Source of the DNA: Thereva unica
Taxonomy: Eukaryota; Arthropoda; Insecta; Diptera; Therevidae
DNA: 64,000 nt
Reading direction: 5' to 3'
Assembly: GCA_949987705.1 (NCBI GenBank)
Contig: OX465281.1
Location: 138,432,876-138,496,875, forward strand
Part shown: positions 10,171 through 20,343 of the stretch, piece by piece
How positions within the stretch are numbered: the first letter of the stretch is position 1
Layout: each line of letters opens with the position of its first letter
Notes under the pieces: generated by a model
The model's database searches: none
Told to the model about the DNA's origin: nothing
What the model saw: the letters and a program-made list of their open reading frames with translations, nothing else
Position numbers and translations under genes: made by a program

Positions 10171-11151
10171 TTTCTACTTTTTAGTTTATTATATGTATTC
10201 CGCCATTTTATGATGGCAATTCTATTAGATTTAAAATTACGTCACACAGTTTAGTATTCATTTGATACCCATGTCGTGGGCTCGGTGGAACATAATTGCA
10301 AAAACGGCCGCCATCTCGGAACCGTCTTCTTGATTTTTTTACAAAAAGGTCAGATTGCATTTAGTACTTATACATGATGAGTTGAACTCAAGTTGGACCC
10401 AAGTCTAACTACATGTAAACGGGAGTCGAGTTGGGTTAAGGTTGACTGAACTCGACTCAGCTCTGCTACCTGGGTTTAGTTGAAATTATGCATACGGACA
10501 TAAGTTCAGTATTTGAGTAGTTGAATTTAGTTGACAGCAGCATCTCTGTGTTTGTTTGTGATTTTTTGTAACGTGTATTGCTTCTTTATTATCAACTCAC
10601 CCTTAACTCAACTATTCATCTCATCATTCATACACATTAACCACCCGAACTACGAGTGTGTGCAAAATTGGAAGTTGATCGGTTATATTTTCTACTTTTT
10701 AGTCTATTATAAGCATTCCGCAATTATAACGTTTCCGCCATTTTGAATTTGGAATGACGCCACATAGCTTATTGTGTTCTACCTGTCATATCCTTTCATT
10801 TGATACCCATGTCAGAAGGCCGCGGAGCACAATTTCAAAAATCGGGCGCCATTTTGGAACCGCCATCTTGATATTTTTACAAAATGGCCAGATTGCATTG
10901 TCATCCAAACTAAACGTGTATGCAAAATTTCAGCTCTATCCGAAACCGGGAAGTGGGTCAAATTTAACTTCCAAAATTTGACGACAAACACAATTTCAAA
11001 AATCGGGCGCCATTTTGGAACCGCCATCTTGATATTTTTACAAAATGGCCAGATTGCATTGTCATCCAAACTAAACGTGTATGCAAAATTTCAGCTCTAT
11101 CCAAAACCGGGAAGTGGGTCAAATTTAACTTCCAAGATTTGACGACAAACA
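10171..11151. repeat. Two diverged copies of a GCCATTTTGGAACCG-type repeat
   Basis: The stretch from TCTACTTTTTAGT at about 10173 to about 10390 is matched, with divergence, from about 10690 to 10910. Shared landmarks are ATTTGATACCCATGTC, a CGCCAT...GGAACCG segment, and TTTTTACAAAA followed by GGCCAGATTGCATT (GGTCAGATTGCATT in the first copy). About 300 bp of other sequence (10391-10683), with GAGTTGAACTC-like words, separates them. It is non-coding. The superfamily is unknown to me. Confidence 0.6.
10829..11151. repeat. 161-bp tandem duplication
   Basis: The sequence from about 10829 to 10989 is repeated directly at 10990-11151. Both copies hold CAATTTCAAAAATCGGGC, CCAAACTAAACGTGTATGC and GGGAAGTGGGTCAAATTT. 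I see only about two base differences, so the duplication is recent relative to the surrounding repeat. Confidence 0.85.
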
Positions 11152-13145
11152 GTGTAAGTTAAATAAAAGAATTTAAGAAACGGGGGTTTTTTCGTGAATT
11201 TTTCAGTTTTGTGAGCTCCCACAAATTTTCCAGGTATTTTCATGTTTGCGCACCCCCTATATATTGTTGGGGCGTCATTTCTGACCGATTCCACCAAACA
11301 AGTCGGTTACATCACGCCATATTCACTGGAAATGCTCTTGCTCCCGGGCTATATACCAAAAGACCGTGCTTCCGAACGAACATATAACTATAACTGTGTA
11401 GAAGAACCAGTGGCAAATAGGAGTGCATGTATCATGAATGGGCATCCCATTCAACACATAATGCCGTAGCTGCAAAGATTCAAACTTTAAACTGTTGCAC
11501 ACTTGGTGGGCAAATGTCCGGCGTTGCTAATTGGAAATCAACACACCGTATGTGGGCCTCGCCACCTCGACCAACCAACCAAACTTCCATTAACATTGCC
11601 AACAATTCAATGAATGAATCTTCAACTCTTAAAGACTAACTTTGAACAATAAACTATACATGGGTGCCGTTTATATTCCGAACCGGAGTACCGATTATTA
11701 TTGGATCTACCAAGATTTCTTCAAGATGCAAAGTATCAACCATGTAAAATGATTCACGTCGAAAATGTTAAATCAAAAATTTTTAGTTCTAAGTTTCAAG
11801 GCGATTTTACAATTTTTATGTAAAGGAGTTATCAAAAATAATTGCCATCTGTTAACTAGTAGAAGCAAATCTATTTTACTCACATATTTTCATAAATAGT
11901 GTATACATATGTTTAAACGCATTTCTAAAATATACGTTAATAGGTAAAATGAATTTCACTATTTTCAACTACAATTTAAAAGAAATATGTATATGAAAAC
12001 CTCGTACTTTGAGGAATGGAAGAACTCCATTACCTCGAGTGGTTATTTAAATAAATAATCAAGCTTGCATAAAAGTTTTGCTTTGATGAATCATCCTTTT
12101 ACGAGAATACATGTCACACACTCTGAAATTGTTTAACATATAAGATTAACATAAATGATCAGAACTTCAAAAAATATTAAAGTATTGATTTTAGGAACAA
12201 AGCCACCATAACAAAGAGAATAAACCATATGTTGGCTGCAGCCCAAAAAAAATCTTTAATTCGCATTAATACTTTCCCAAAACCTTTTTGGCGTTTGCTA
12301 AACATATATTTCGCAAAACTAGATGATTTTGCGTTAAATCTGAGTTTTTGTATTGTGTTTGGGTGTAGGCGAAGTCATGAAAAATATTTAAAAGCGAGAA
12401 GCAAAACTTAAGAAATGTAGAATTTATTCCCAACAAATTTACAAATAAATGCTTTCGACCGTAAACTCGCCTTGGAATGAAAAACCTTAATTTCAACACA
12501 TTCATAAGATACGTTTCTTTATTGCAGAAAATGGAAGTTTTCTTGCATACGGATCAAGGGTTGCTGACAGCTAAAAACAAAAATCGATATTTACCCGTAT
12601 CCCCAATGATGATGTATTTAAACAAATAAGCGTACGACATCCTTTTCTTCTACTTTTTATCACTATAGAAAAGTCTAAGTAATCTTTTTAAGGTAGATAA
12701 TTCAATAAATATTCGTAATTACGCACAAAAAATATAACAAAATCTCCTGTAAACACGAACTTGTCTTCTTTCAATTTTACTAAAATTTACAGGGTGAAGT
12801 ATGAATTGATCTCATGGCTGTTTCCTATAAAATTAAAGTTTTTGTGATAAGCGCGACATCTGTGAGATATTTCTACACCGGAGGCTCCACAGGCGACTTT
12901 TCCAGCAACAGAAATATTATCCTAACTATTACCAAGGCAATGATTGCCTAGGTGATTGCTACGAATGCGGAATAATTAGGCGGTTTCTTTTTTCTGGTGT
13001 ACCTACACGGAAGCGCATTTCTTTATTTCAGTGTAATAGTCTCAAAATAATAATCAACGTCATAAAAATTGATGACTCAATATTTTTTAAAGAACAATTT
13101 TACTATTTTCATTGGACTATCATTTCTTTAAACTCCTTTATTCGT
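11152..13145. other. About 2 kb with no recognised gene or element
   Basis: Only short frames are present, for example 11242-11469 and 12229-12411. They lack recognisable domains, and the second is AT-rich and shadowed by an opposite-strand frame. CTGGTGTACCTACAC at about 12998 resembles the Harbinger end at 27313. Otherwise no inverted or direct repeat stood out. Confidence 0.5.
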
Positions 13146-13148
13146 TAA

Positions 13149-13803
13149 GGGCCGTTTTCACAAACTCCGGTTAAACTTCAGTAAACTTTCAGTTTCTAAA
13201 CTGATAGTTAATTTAATTGTGACCGTAAAGTGCCAGTAAAAAAATTTCATTTTCACCAACTATTACCTAGTTTGTAGCTACTCCAAAAATAATTCGAATT
13301 ATGGATCATCCAAAAAATTTTGCCCTATAAACGAGGTAATTCGAATTATGGTTTAAACCGAAATGTTTTGGCTTAAGCCATAATAGTTATAAGAATGCAT
13401 TTGTGGGAACCGTATTGTATTTAATACCCGTTTATACGCTAATTCGAAATTTTGACGTAACTTTGGGTTAAATCGAATTAATTTTTCTGCTATAAACTAG
13501 GTATATGAGTTAACAAGCTTGAAGTTAAAGTAAAAATGTACTAGTTTTCATATACTTACAGTACATCAAATGTCAAAAGTGTTCCTTTTCATTAAAATAC
13601 ACTTGTAAAGTGCAAAAATGTCAACGCCAATGTGAAACTTTCACTTAAATTAGTTAACCAGGAGAAATTCGTCCGGTTAAATTAACTTCCAGTTGTAAGT
13701 TCCAGTAGTGTTGACTCTAACTAGAGATTGTGAAACGGAATTTTTAATTAACTGCTGGTTATTGTTGCATTTAAAGTTTAACTGGAGATTGTGAAAACGG
13801 CCC
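13149..13803. repeat. PIF/Harbinger-type MITE flanked by TAA
   Basis: The terminal repeat GGGCCGTTTTCACAA at 13149 is matched by its complement ending at 13803. TAA is present on both sides (13146-13148, 13804-13806). GGGCC ends with a 3-bp TWA duplication are the usual signature of Harbinger-type MITEs. Subterminal sequence is rich in GTTAACT-like words. A smaller inverted-repeat element (13266-13501) lies inside. Confidence 0.8.
13266..13501. repeat. Small MITE flanked by TA, nested in the previous one
   Basis: The ends CCTAGTTTGTAGC and its partner GCTATAAACTAGG are complementary with one mismatch and are flanked by TA at 13264-13265 and 13502-13503. The interior has paired TAATTCGAATTA-like words. 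TA duplication suggests a Tc1/mariner-mobilised MITE. Confidence 0.55.
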
Positions 13804-14177
13804 TAAGAATAATTTCAGTTTTAAAAATAGTATTACAGCCCAGTACGCTGATCTGGAGCGCGTTCAAAAACCTTACTATAGTAAACCACGAGGTAAGCTG
13901 TGGTTATGCTGCATCGCTTCACTTAACCACGAAAGTTTATGTTTAACCATGGAGGTTTTTGAACGCACCGTGGTTAACTACGTGGTAAAGAAAAATTAAA
14001 ATTTTTTTCCATAAGATAGTGTCGGCTATTTGCATCAATTATTTCCAATAATTATTTATTTAAAATAATCGCACAAATCCAACTTTGATTTGTTCATTAT
14101 TAACATTAAAACAAATGTCAAAAAATTGTTTTTATTCTTCTTCTTCTTAACTATCGCTAACCATGCTCCCGAGCATG

Positions 14178-14521
14178 TGTAATGATTGGAAGCTATCCTT
14201 TAAATGAAACTTTATATTTAAATAACGTATTTTATTTTAATATTGTTATCAGCAATAGAGCGCAGAGCTAAAGCCCTTTGCGCGCCCTGTATTTGCTGCT
14301 TGATGAACAATGACTGACTTCTATACAAAATTCCCTCGTATTTATAGTAGGGATTCTTATGTACTATTCTTATATACTATTATATACTATCCTGACTAGG
14401 CCTACTCACTTATATCTATATACAATGATTGCAATCTAGTTTTCTATATAAAATACCTTAAACTAGTATTATTACTGCAGTGTGAATCCGACTGTATCTA
14501 TGAGGTTATGCGGGCACCTCA
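14178..14521 (-). repeat. Gypsy A 3' LTR
   Basis: This is a 344-bp direct repeat of 25778-26121. I saw only about two substitutions between them (for example G/T near 14269 and C/G near 14395), implying a fairly recent insertion of the host element. Confidence 0.92.
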
Positions 14522-14633
14522 CCCCCAACGGTTCAGGAGAAAAATTTTTCCTCTCAAGGTAAAATTTTTCATATTATTTATTCATTTTCAGTTTTGGTCA
14601 TCCTTCAAATTTTGTTTTCTTTGTTTTAACTTT

Positions 14634-16581
14634 TTATGCTTTCTTTATTCTATTCTTATGGACTTCTTTGATTTCATCTCCTATCTTAATTTTTGTGTTT
14701 GTATTTTTAACATCTTTTACTTCATATGGTCCTTCGAACGGTGATTCATACTTTCTTCTATTGCCTGCTTTTAACCACACTTTATCCCCTACTGCTACCT
14801 GCAGTGGACGTGCATCTTCATCATATAATATTTTTCTTTTTTGTTTTCCTTTCTCAAGTAGCTTCTTTGCCGTTGCATGCGCCTGTTTGAGACGCCATTT
14901 CAGTTCAGCAGCATAATCTTCTAAATTATATAATGGTGCCAGTTTTTCTTGTACTATGCTATCCGGTAGAGTTGCCATCTTTCCAAATACTAATTCATGC
15001 AGTGATATATTTGTCACTCATCCCAATCTTGACTCTGACTGAATGATAACAAGTATTCATGATTACGTTCTATTGATCCTAACGTCTCGTGATGGTACGG
15101 CGTTGAATTGACGTGAATTATGCTCAACGTCTCACAGATCTTCTTAAAAGTTGAGTTCATGAATTCAGTTCCCATGTCTGTTCTAATGGTTTTAAACGTT
15201 CCAAATCTTAGTATGAGATTCTCTACCAGCGCACGGGCTACGGTTTTTGCCTCTTTATTTTCAATTGGTATTGCTATGATGTACTTAGTGAGTTCACATT
15301 GTATTGTCAGAATATACCTATAGTATTTCGCTTGGCTCAATGGCCCTACTGTGTCCATCGTTAGTAATTCAAAGCTGGTGCTCGGGGTTTCTGTTATCTG
15401 CATTCTTTCTTTTGTATTTGCTACCTGTTTGTTTCTTTTACACACTTCGCAACTGTTTACATATTCTTTTACCATTTTGGCCAAATCTTTCCAACAATAT
15501 CTTTGCCTCATTTTGTTTATCGTCCTTTTAATTCCTGAATGTTCTCCTATGATCGGAGAATTATGATAGTCTTCGATTATTTTTCTCTGTTCTTCTTCAC
15601 TTGTTACCCTAGTCACTGGCGTATGGACTAGTATATCTAACCTTTTATTATCATTCTGTTCTATCTTGTTATAAATTCTCATTAATTCTTCTTTATTTAT
15701 TTTTTTAAAAATTATCTCATTATTTGCTAAGGCTAGCTTTTCAATTTTGTGATTTTTCGTAAATAGCATTAGCTTCTCCAGAAGTAACTCCAAGTTTGCT
15801 TTCGGATTTTCACTAAGCTCTATTATGATTTCATTCTTTTCTTTATTTAACTTTATGACTATGCGTGCTTCTTTTGCAATCTTTTTCTCATTTTGTATTA
15901 TTTTATCTTTATTATTTTCTCTTGTTATTTCAAATCTCAGCTTAACTACATTCTTTGTCTCGGAAATTGAAGCACATTCCCACATATGCAGCTGTGTACT
16001 TTTCGCCAACTGTTGCGATTCTTTTTCTTTAACGTCTTTACTACTATTTCTTTTTGTCGTTGCCCTCGTGATTATTTTCATGTCCGCATTTGTCGGAATC
16101 ATTATGCTGTCATGTTGAGGTATATAATTGTTAAGTGGTACTATGATGTCCCGATCTTTTACTACAATCGTTATCGTGAATGTTTCAAAATCTAGCTTGC
16201 ACTTATTTTTGCACAGAAAGTCTCTTCCTAATATCGCATCTGTACCAATAGGTAAATCATCAGATACCACGTGTAGTCTCTGCTTAATCTCTTCCCCTTC
16301 AATCAAAATTTTCGTTTCAACCACTCCTATTGTGTACGTATCGCTTGCTGTAAGGCCTATTAATCTGCATATATCGTACTTATCAATTTGAACATTCTTT
16401 ATCAAGTTTCTTTTGATTATTGATATATCTGCTCCTGAATCTATCAAAAATTTTACTGGTTTATTTATACCTATTATTTTAGCAGTTATATAATTATTCA
16501 TACGTTGACAGTTATATGAAAACATCTTTGCATTTCTGAAATTCGTATTTTCATCTAATACTGAACCATCATCTTCATTGG
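14634..16581 (-). pseudogene. Gypsy A pol: protease fused to integrase, no RT
   Basis: The minus-strand frame from 16581 (entering from Gypsy B LTR sequence at 16621) to 15014 starts with an aspartic protease (FLIDSGAD at residues 58-65; LGRDF near 131). It then passes at about residues 180-190 straight into the linker and integrase. There is an HHCC zinc site (His353, His361, Cys391, Cys394) and a catalytic triad Asp423, Asp482, Glu518 with the expected 35-residue spacing. The 400-plus residues of RT and RNase H normally between are absent, yet the frame stays open. A small deletion and frame change near 15015 separates the integrase C-terminus (15017-14634, LHELVFGKMATLPDS). The copy could not reverse-transcribe itself. 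Confidence 0.82.
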
Positions 16582-16965
16582 TGTTGTAATAATTTAGATT
16601 TGGCAAGTCCAAATCTACCAAGCGTTATGTTTCTCTTTGGTTCTATGTACATTGTCCTAGATAGATAAATAGAAACCGTTATGATAAAGTGGCGTGATAT
16701 ATAGAAGCCATCAGAAGAGTCGATTGTTAGTTCCCGCCGCGTATGCACGCGTCTCAAGATTAGTTCTAGAAGTTAGCAATATTAGATGAAGAATAATACA
16801 TTTACTAAGTATCCTGACAAGTACTTTGTGTAATAAATATAATATTAATAAACGTTACAGATAATAAAGTTATGTGAGTTTAAATTAAAAGTTAAACAAA
16901 GAAAGAAAGAACCCCACAACAAATAGTCCTAGTGGGATATGGTTATTTTAAATAAAACTACAACA
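16582..16965 (+). repeat. Gypsy B 5' LTR (384 bp)
   Basis: The first roughly 155 bp (through GTTAGTTCCC at about 16735) are identical to the 3' LTR, including the TATA-like GATATATAG at about 16697. Beyond that the two are only loosely alignable until the final 35 bp (TTATTTTAAAT...ACAACA). AATAAA occurs several times in the divergent part. Confidence 0.88.
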
Positions 16966-17270
16966 AAAATCAGAAGTGGGATCAGTACTAAAGTAGCCTG
17001 ATCAAGACAATAATTTATACGCGAGTTTAGACAAATTTATTGCAATAAATTAGTTTTCCCAAAATATTAGCTATCGGTAGTGCGAAAAGTCGGAGTTTAA
17101 ACAATTTTAGTGGAATAAACATGTTTAAGATAATAATTAGTTTCGCAAAAATATTAGTAATCGGCCGTGCACAAGAAAATTTAGGATACACGAAAAACCA
17201 TCGATGGTAACACTACTGTCTGAAAACCCAAAGTTCACCCCTACTTAAAGAAGCAAAAATCCATACACAT

Positions 17271-17971
17271 CAAAGCCTTCTACATTTACAAGCCATGCAC
17301 AACAAAATTTTACACTCACATTCAAAGGTGCATGGGACTTCAATTTTGCTGTCAGACTGTGTGAAGTGCGGTTATGTACGTTTATTGGGAATAAATTATT
17401 GGGGATAAAATCTTCTTTAAACCAAATAAAAACAAAAATTATGGACATTAATTGTAACATTTATTAACTACATATTATAAAGTTGTGATAATAATGTAAA
17501 TAATAAATGTAACGTAAATAATGTAATGTAAATAATAAATGTAATAAACGAAAATTTTGCTTTTATCTTTATAAAAAAACTATTATTTTTAACAAAAAAT
17601 CCCGGCACTTTCATTAATAGAAAACTTTCCGCGGCACGAAACACTTGTTTTCCTCGTTATCAAAAGGATTTTGATATTTTTTTCTCCATTGCCAACATAA
17701 ACCCCGTAAATCTTATTAATAACACTGTTTATTTAAATTGCAAATTTATGACAGGTAAATTGGGTACTTTTTGCATTATTGTACGTTTTTTACATTGATG
17801 GAATAGCTCTTATTTTCAATAAAATCACACTCGAAACAGCACTTTCCGCGGAACGAAAACTTCTTTCCCTTTGATTTTAATGGGACTTCGATATTTCACG
17901 AACTTAAGTTGGGACTTCATACAACCACACACACACACCTACAGCATGGCTTGTAAATATAGAAGGCTTTG
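17271..17971. repeat. hAT-type MITE with 8-bp target duplication
   Basis: The ends CAAAGCCTTCTACATTTACA and their complement at 17942-17971 form repeats of about 27 bp with one mismatch. ATACACAT is duplicated at 17263-17270 and 17972-17979. Eight-base duplications are the hAT hallmark. It lies in the leader of Gypsy B. The same CATGGCTTGTAAATATA word appears at 26795, so a related copy or fragment is nearby. Confidence 0.85.
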
Positions 17972-18299
17972 ATACACATCAACAAAGCCTAATTTGTATA
18001 TGCGTGTAAAAAACTCTACATTAGGAAATTAGATAAGTGTGCACTAGTTGTGCAGTGCAAAGCATATACACTACACACAGTAACAAGTGAATTACATTAT
18101 GTATGCATGACAAACCATGCCCTGTTGCGTTGGGTTTTTACCTAAGTAGCCAGCGAAAGAGCACACAAAAGGGAAAGGGAAAAATCAACGTTAGAAAATG
18201 TAATATGCGTGGCGGATCACGAAATAGTTCGAGAGTTTTTGAAAAAGACGCGTCGTCAACGGTCGGAAAGGAAAAAAGTGCGGAGAATTTGAAAGATCT

Positions 18300-19060
18300 T
18301 AGTGAATAACAACTCAAATTTAGTGATAAAACAAAGATTACGGCTAAATATTTTGTGTTATTGAGAAATTTTAGTGAATAAGAACTCAAATTTAGTGACA
18401 AAACAAAGTTTACGGTAAAATATTTGGTGTCTTCGAGAAATTTTCATGGATAAAAGTCAAATTTAGTGATAAAACAAAGATTACGGCTAAATATTTTGTG
18501 TTATTGGGAAATTTTAGTGAATAAGAACTCAAATTTAGTGATAAAACAAAGATTACGGCTAAATATTTTGTGTTATTGAGAAATTTTAGTGAATAAGAAC
18601 TCAAATTTAGTGACAAAACAAAGTTTACGGTAAAATATTTGGTGTCTTCGAGAAATTTTCATGGATAAAAGTCAAATTTAGTGATAAAACAAAGATTACG
18701 GCTAAATATTTTGTGTTATTGGGAAATTTTAGTGAATAAGAACTCAAATTTAGTGATAAAACAAAGATTACGGCTAAATATTTTGTGTTTTTGAGAAATT
18801 TTAGTGAATAAGAACTCAAATTTAGTGACAAAACAAAGTTTATGGTTAAACATTTAGCGATCTAGAAAATTTTAGTGAATAAGAACTCAAATTTAGTGAC
18901 AAAACAAAGATTATGGTTAAACATTTAGCGTTCTAGAAAATTTTAGCGAATAAAAAAGTCAAATTTAGTGACAAAACAAAGATTACGGCTAAATATTTTG
19001 TGTTTTTGAGAAATTTTAGTGAATAAGAACTCGAATTTTGTGACAGAACTTAGTAAAAAA
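18300..19060 (+). repeat. 72-bp tandem repeats in the Gypsy B leader
   Basis: About ten head-to-tail units contain TTTTAGTGAATAAGAACTC, ACAAAGATTACGGCTAAATA and a TTGAGAAA-type end. Three unit variants form a higher-order repeat of 215 bp: the block starting near 18410 recurs near 18625 almost unchanged. The TTTTAGTGAATC word reappears just before the gag start at 19134, so the array appears to extend to the coding region. Confidence 0.85.
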
Positions 19061-19107
19061 GTCTTGGAGGGGATATCAGCAGAGGATAAATACAAGGTTA
19101 GTAAAGA

Positions 19108-20343
19108 GTGACGGCTGATATTTATCAAAAAGATTTTAGTGAATCGGCAAAAATGTCGGAATCACGCAAGGCCGAGCGAGAAATACGGGCTTACATTAAA
19201 CCACTCAATATTAAACAACTGCAGCAAGAAATTAAGGAACGCAATTTACCGTATTCTGAGTTTAAAAACAAGACACAATTAGCGCACCGTCTTTATGAAA
19301 TCCTATACAACGAAAGATTTAGGGATAAGTTCCCTGAAATAGAGCATGACCTCTCATCGAGCGATAGTGAGGATGATTTAAACGCTACTATAGTACCAAG
19401 GGACACTCCACCATCAACGACGGTTAGTACGACACAAACAGAGTCGTCGGAGGAACACTTCAGAAGGGAGATTGAGCTGCTCAAGAGGGAAAAGGCGGTG
19501 GTTGAAAAAGAAAATGAGCTCTTAAGGAAGGAGATGGCCTTAGCAAACTTACGGGACGCCCCAATTGGTACGGCGAGTGCGGACAGATTCAAGATTAGTG
19601 TTGGGCATATCACGGAGTTAGTTCCACATCTCGATCCGGATGAAGATGACTACAACCTGTGGGAGCAGCGAGTCACCGAAATTATGAGGGCTTACAAAGT
19701 CGACCCAGATGTCATGAAAACACTTATTGTATCACGAATTAAAGGAAGAGCTCAACAATTTTACAATTCGAAGGCGACATATATCACATACAATCTTAGC
19801 GATATGTTGAGCGAATTTAGGAAGATGTTCAGCGCCAGGCAAAGCAAGCTTAAGTTAAGAAAGAGATTTGAGGAAAGGACATGGAGAGGCAACGAGAGCT
19901 TCAGCGACTATTACCACGATAAGGTGATTATGGCCTATAAGCTGGACATGGATGAGGACGAGGTATTAGAATATCTCATCGAGGGAATGGCAGACCCCGT
20001 TTTAGAATCGCAAGCCAAGGTACAACAATTTAGAGGACTGAACGAGCTTTTTAGTGCCTTCTCCAAATTGAAGAAGATACAAGGACAGCGTAAAACATTT
20101 AGGACAGCACCAGCTACAGCACCGGTGGACCGAAAGCCAACAATAAGCCAATCTTCGCAAGTGAAATGTTTCAACTGCAATTCTAGAGGCCACGTCAAAA
20201 GTGAATGCAGAAAGCCGCCGAGACAACGAGGTTCCTGCTATGTTTGCGGAGTCTTTGGGCATATATCAACCGAATGTCCAAAAAATAAGATCAATTTAGT
20301 AGCAGCAAAAGATAATATGGATGTTTACAAAAAGCAATTTTAG
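19108..20343 (+). CDS. gag: Gypsy B Gag polyprotein
   Basis: The frame encodes 411 residues. The start could be 19108 or the later Met at 19153 (MSESRKAE), which follows the TTTTAGTGAAT repeat word and looks more natural. Residues about 33-70 (LNIKQLQQEIKERNLPYSEF) resemble a SAP-like helix-turn-helix. A charged coiled coil follows (about 118-150), then the capsid core (LWEQRVTEIMRAYKV, DYYHDKVIMAYKL). Two CCHC knuckles (CFNCNSRGHVKSEC, CYVCGVFGHISTEC) near the C-terminus would bind the element's RNA. It ends TAG at 20341, overlapping the pol frame. No breaks were seen. Confidence 0.9.
   Translation: MTADIYQKDFSESAKMSESRKAEREIRAYIKPLNIKQLQQEIKERNLPYSEFKNKTQLAHRLYEILYNERFRDKFPEIEHDLSSSDSEDDLNATIVPRDTPPSTTVSTTQTESSEEHFRREIELLKREKAVVEKENELLRKEMALANLRDAPIGTASADRFKISVGHITELVPHLDPDEDDYNLWEQRVTEIMRAYKVDPDVMKTLIVSRIKGRAQQFYNSKATYITYNLSDMLSEFRKMFSARQSKLKLRKRFEERTWRGNESFSDYYHDKVIMAYKLDMDEDEVLEYLIEGMADPVLESQAKVQQFRGLNELFSAFSKLKKIQGQRKTFRTAPATAPVDRKPTISQSSQVKCFNCNSRGHVKSECRKPPRQRGSCYVCGVFGHISTECPKNKINLVAAKDNMDVYKKQF

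Noticed and set aside
11242..11639. Two overlapping short plus-strand frames as a possible host gene
   Set aside because: No domain, no clear splice structure, and composition like surrounding repeats.
20329..20334. AAAAAG as a proven frameshift site of Gypsy B
   Set aside because: Not a canonical X XXY YYZ heptamer in the gag frame; kept only as a candidate.
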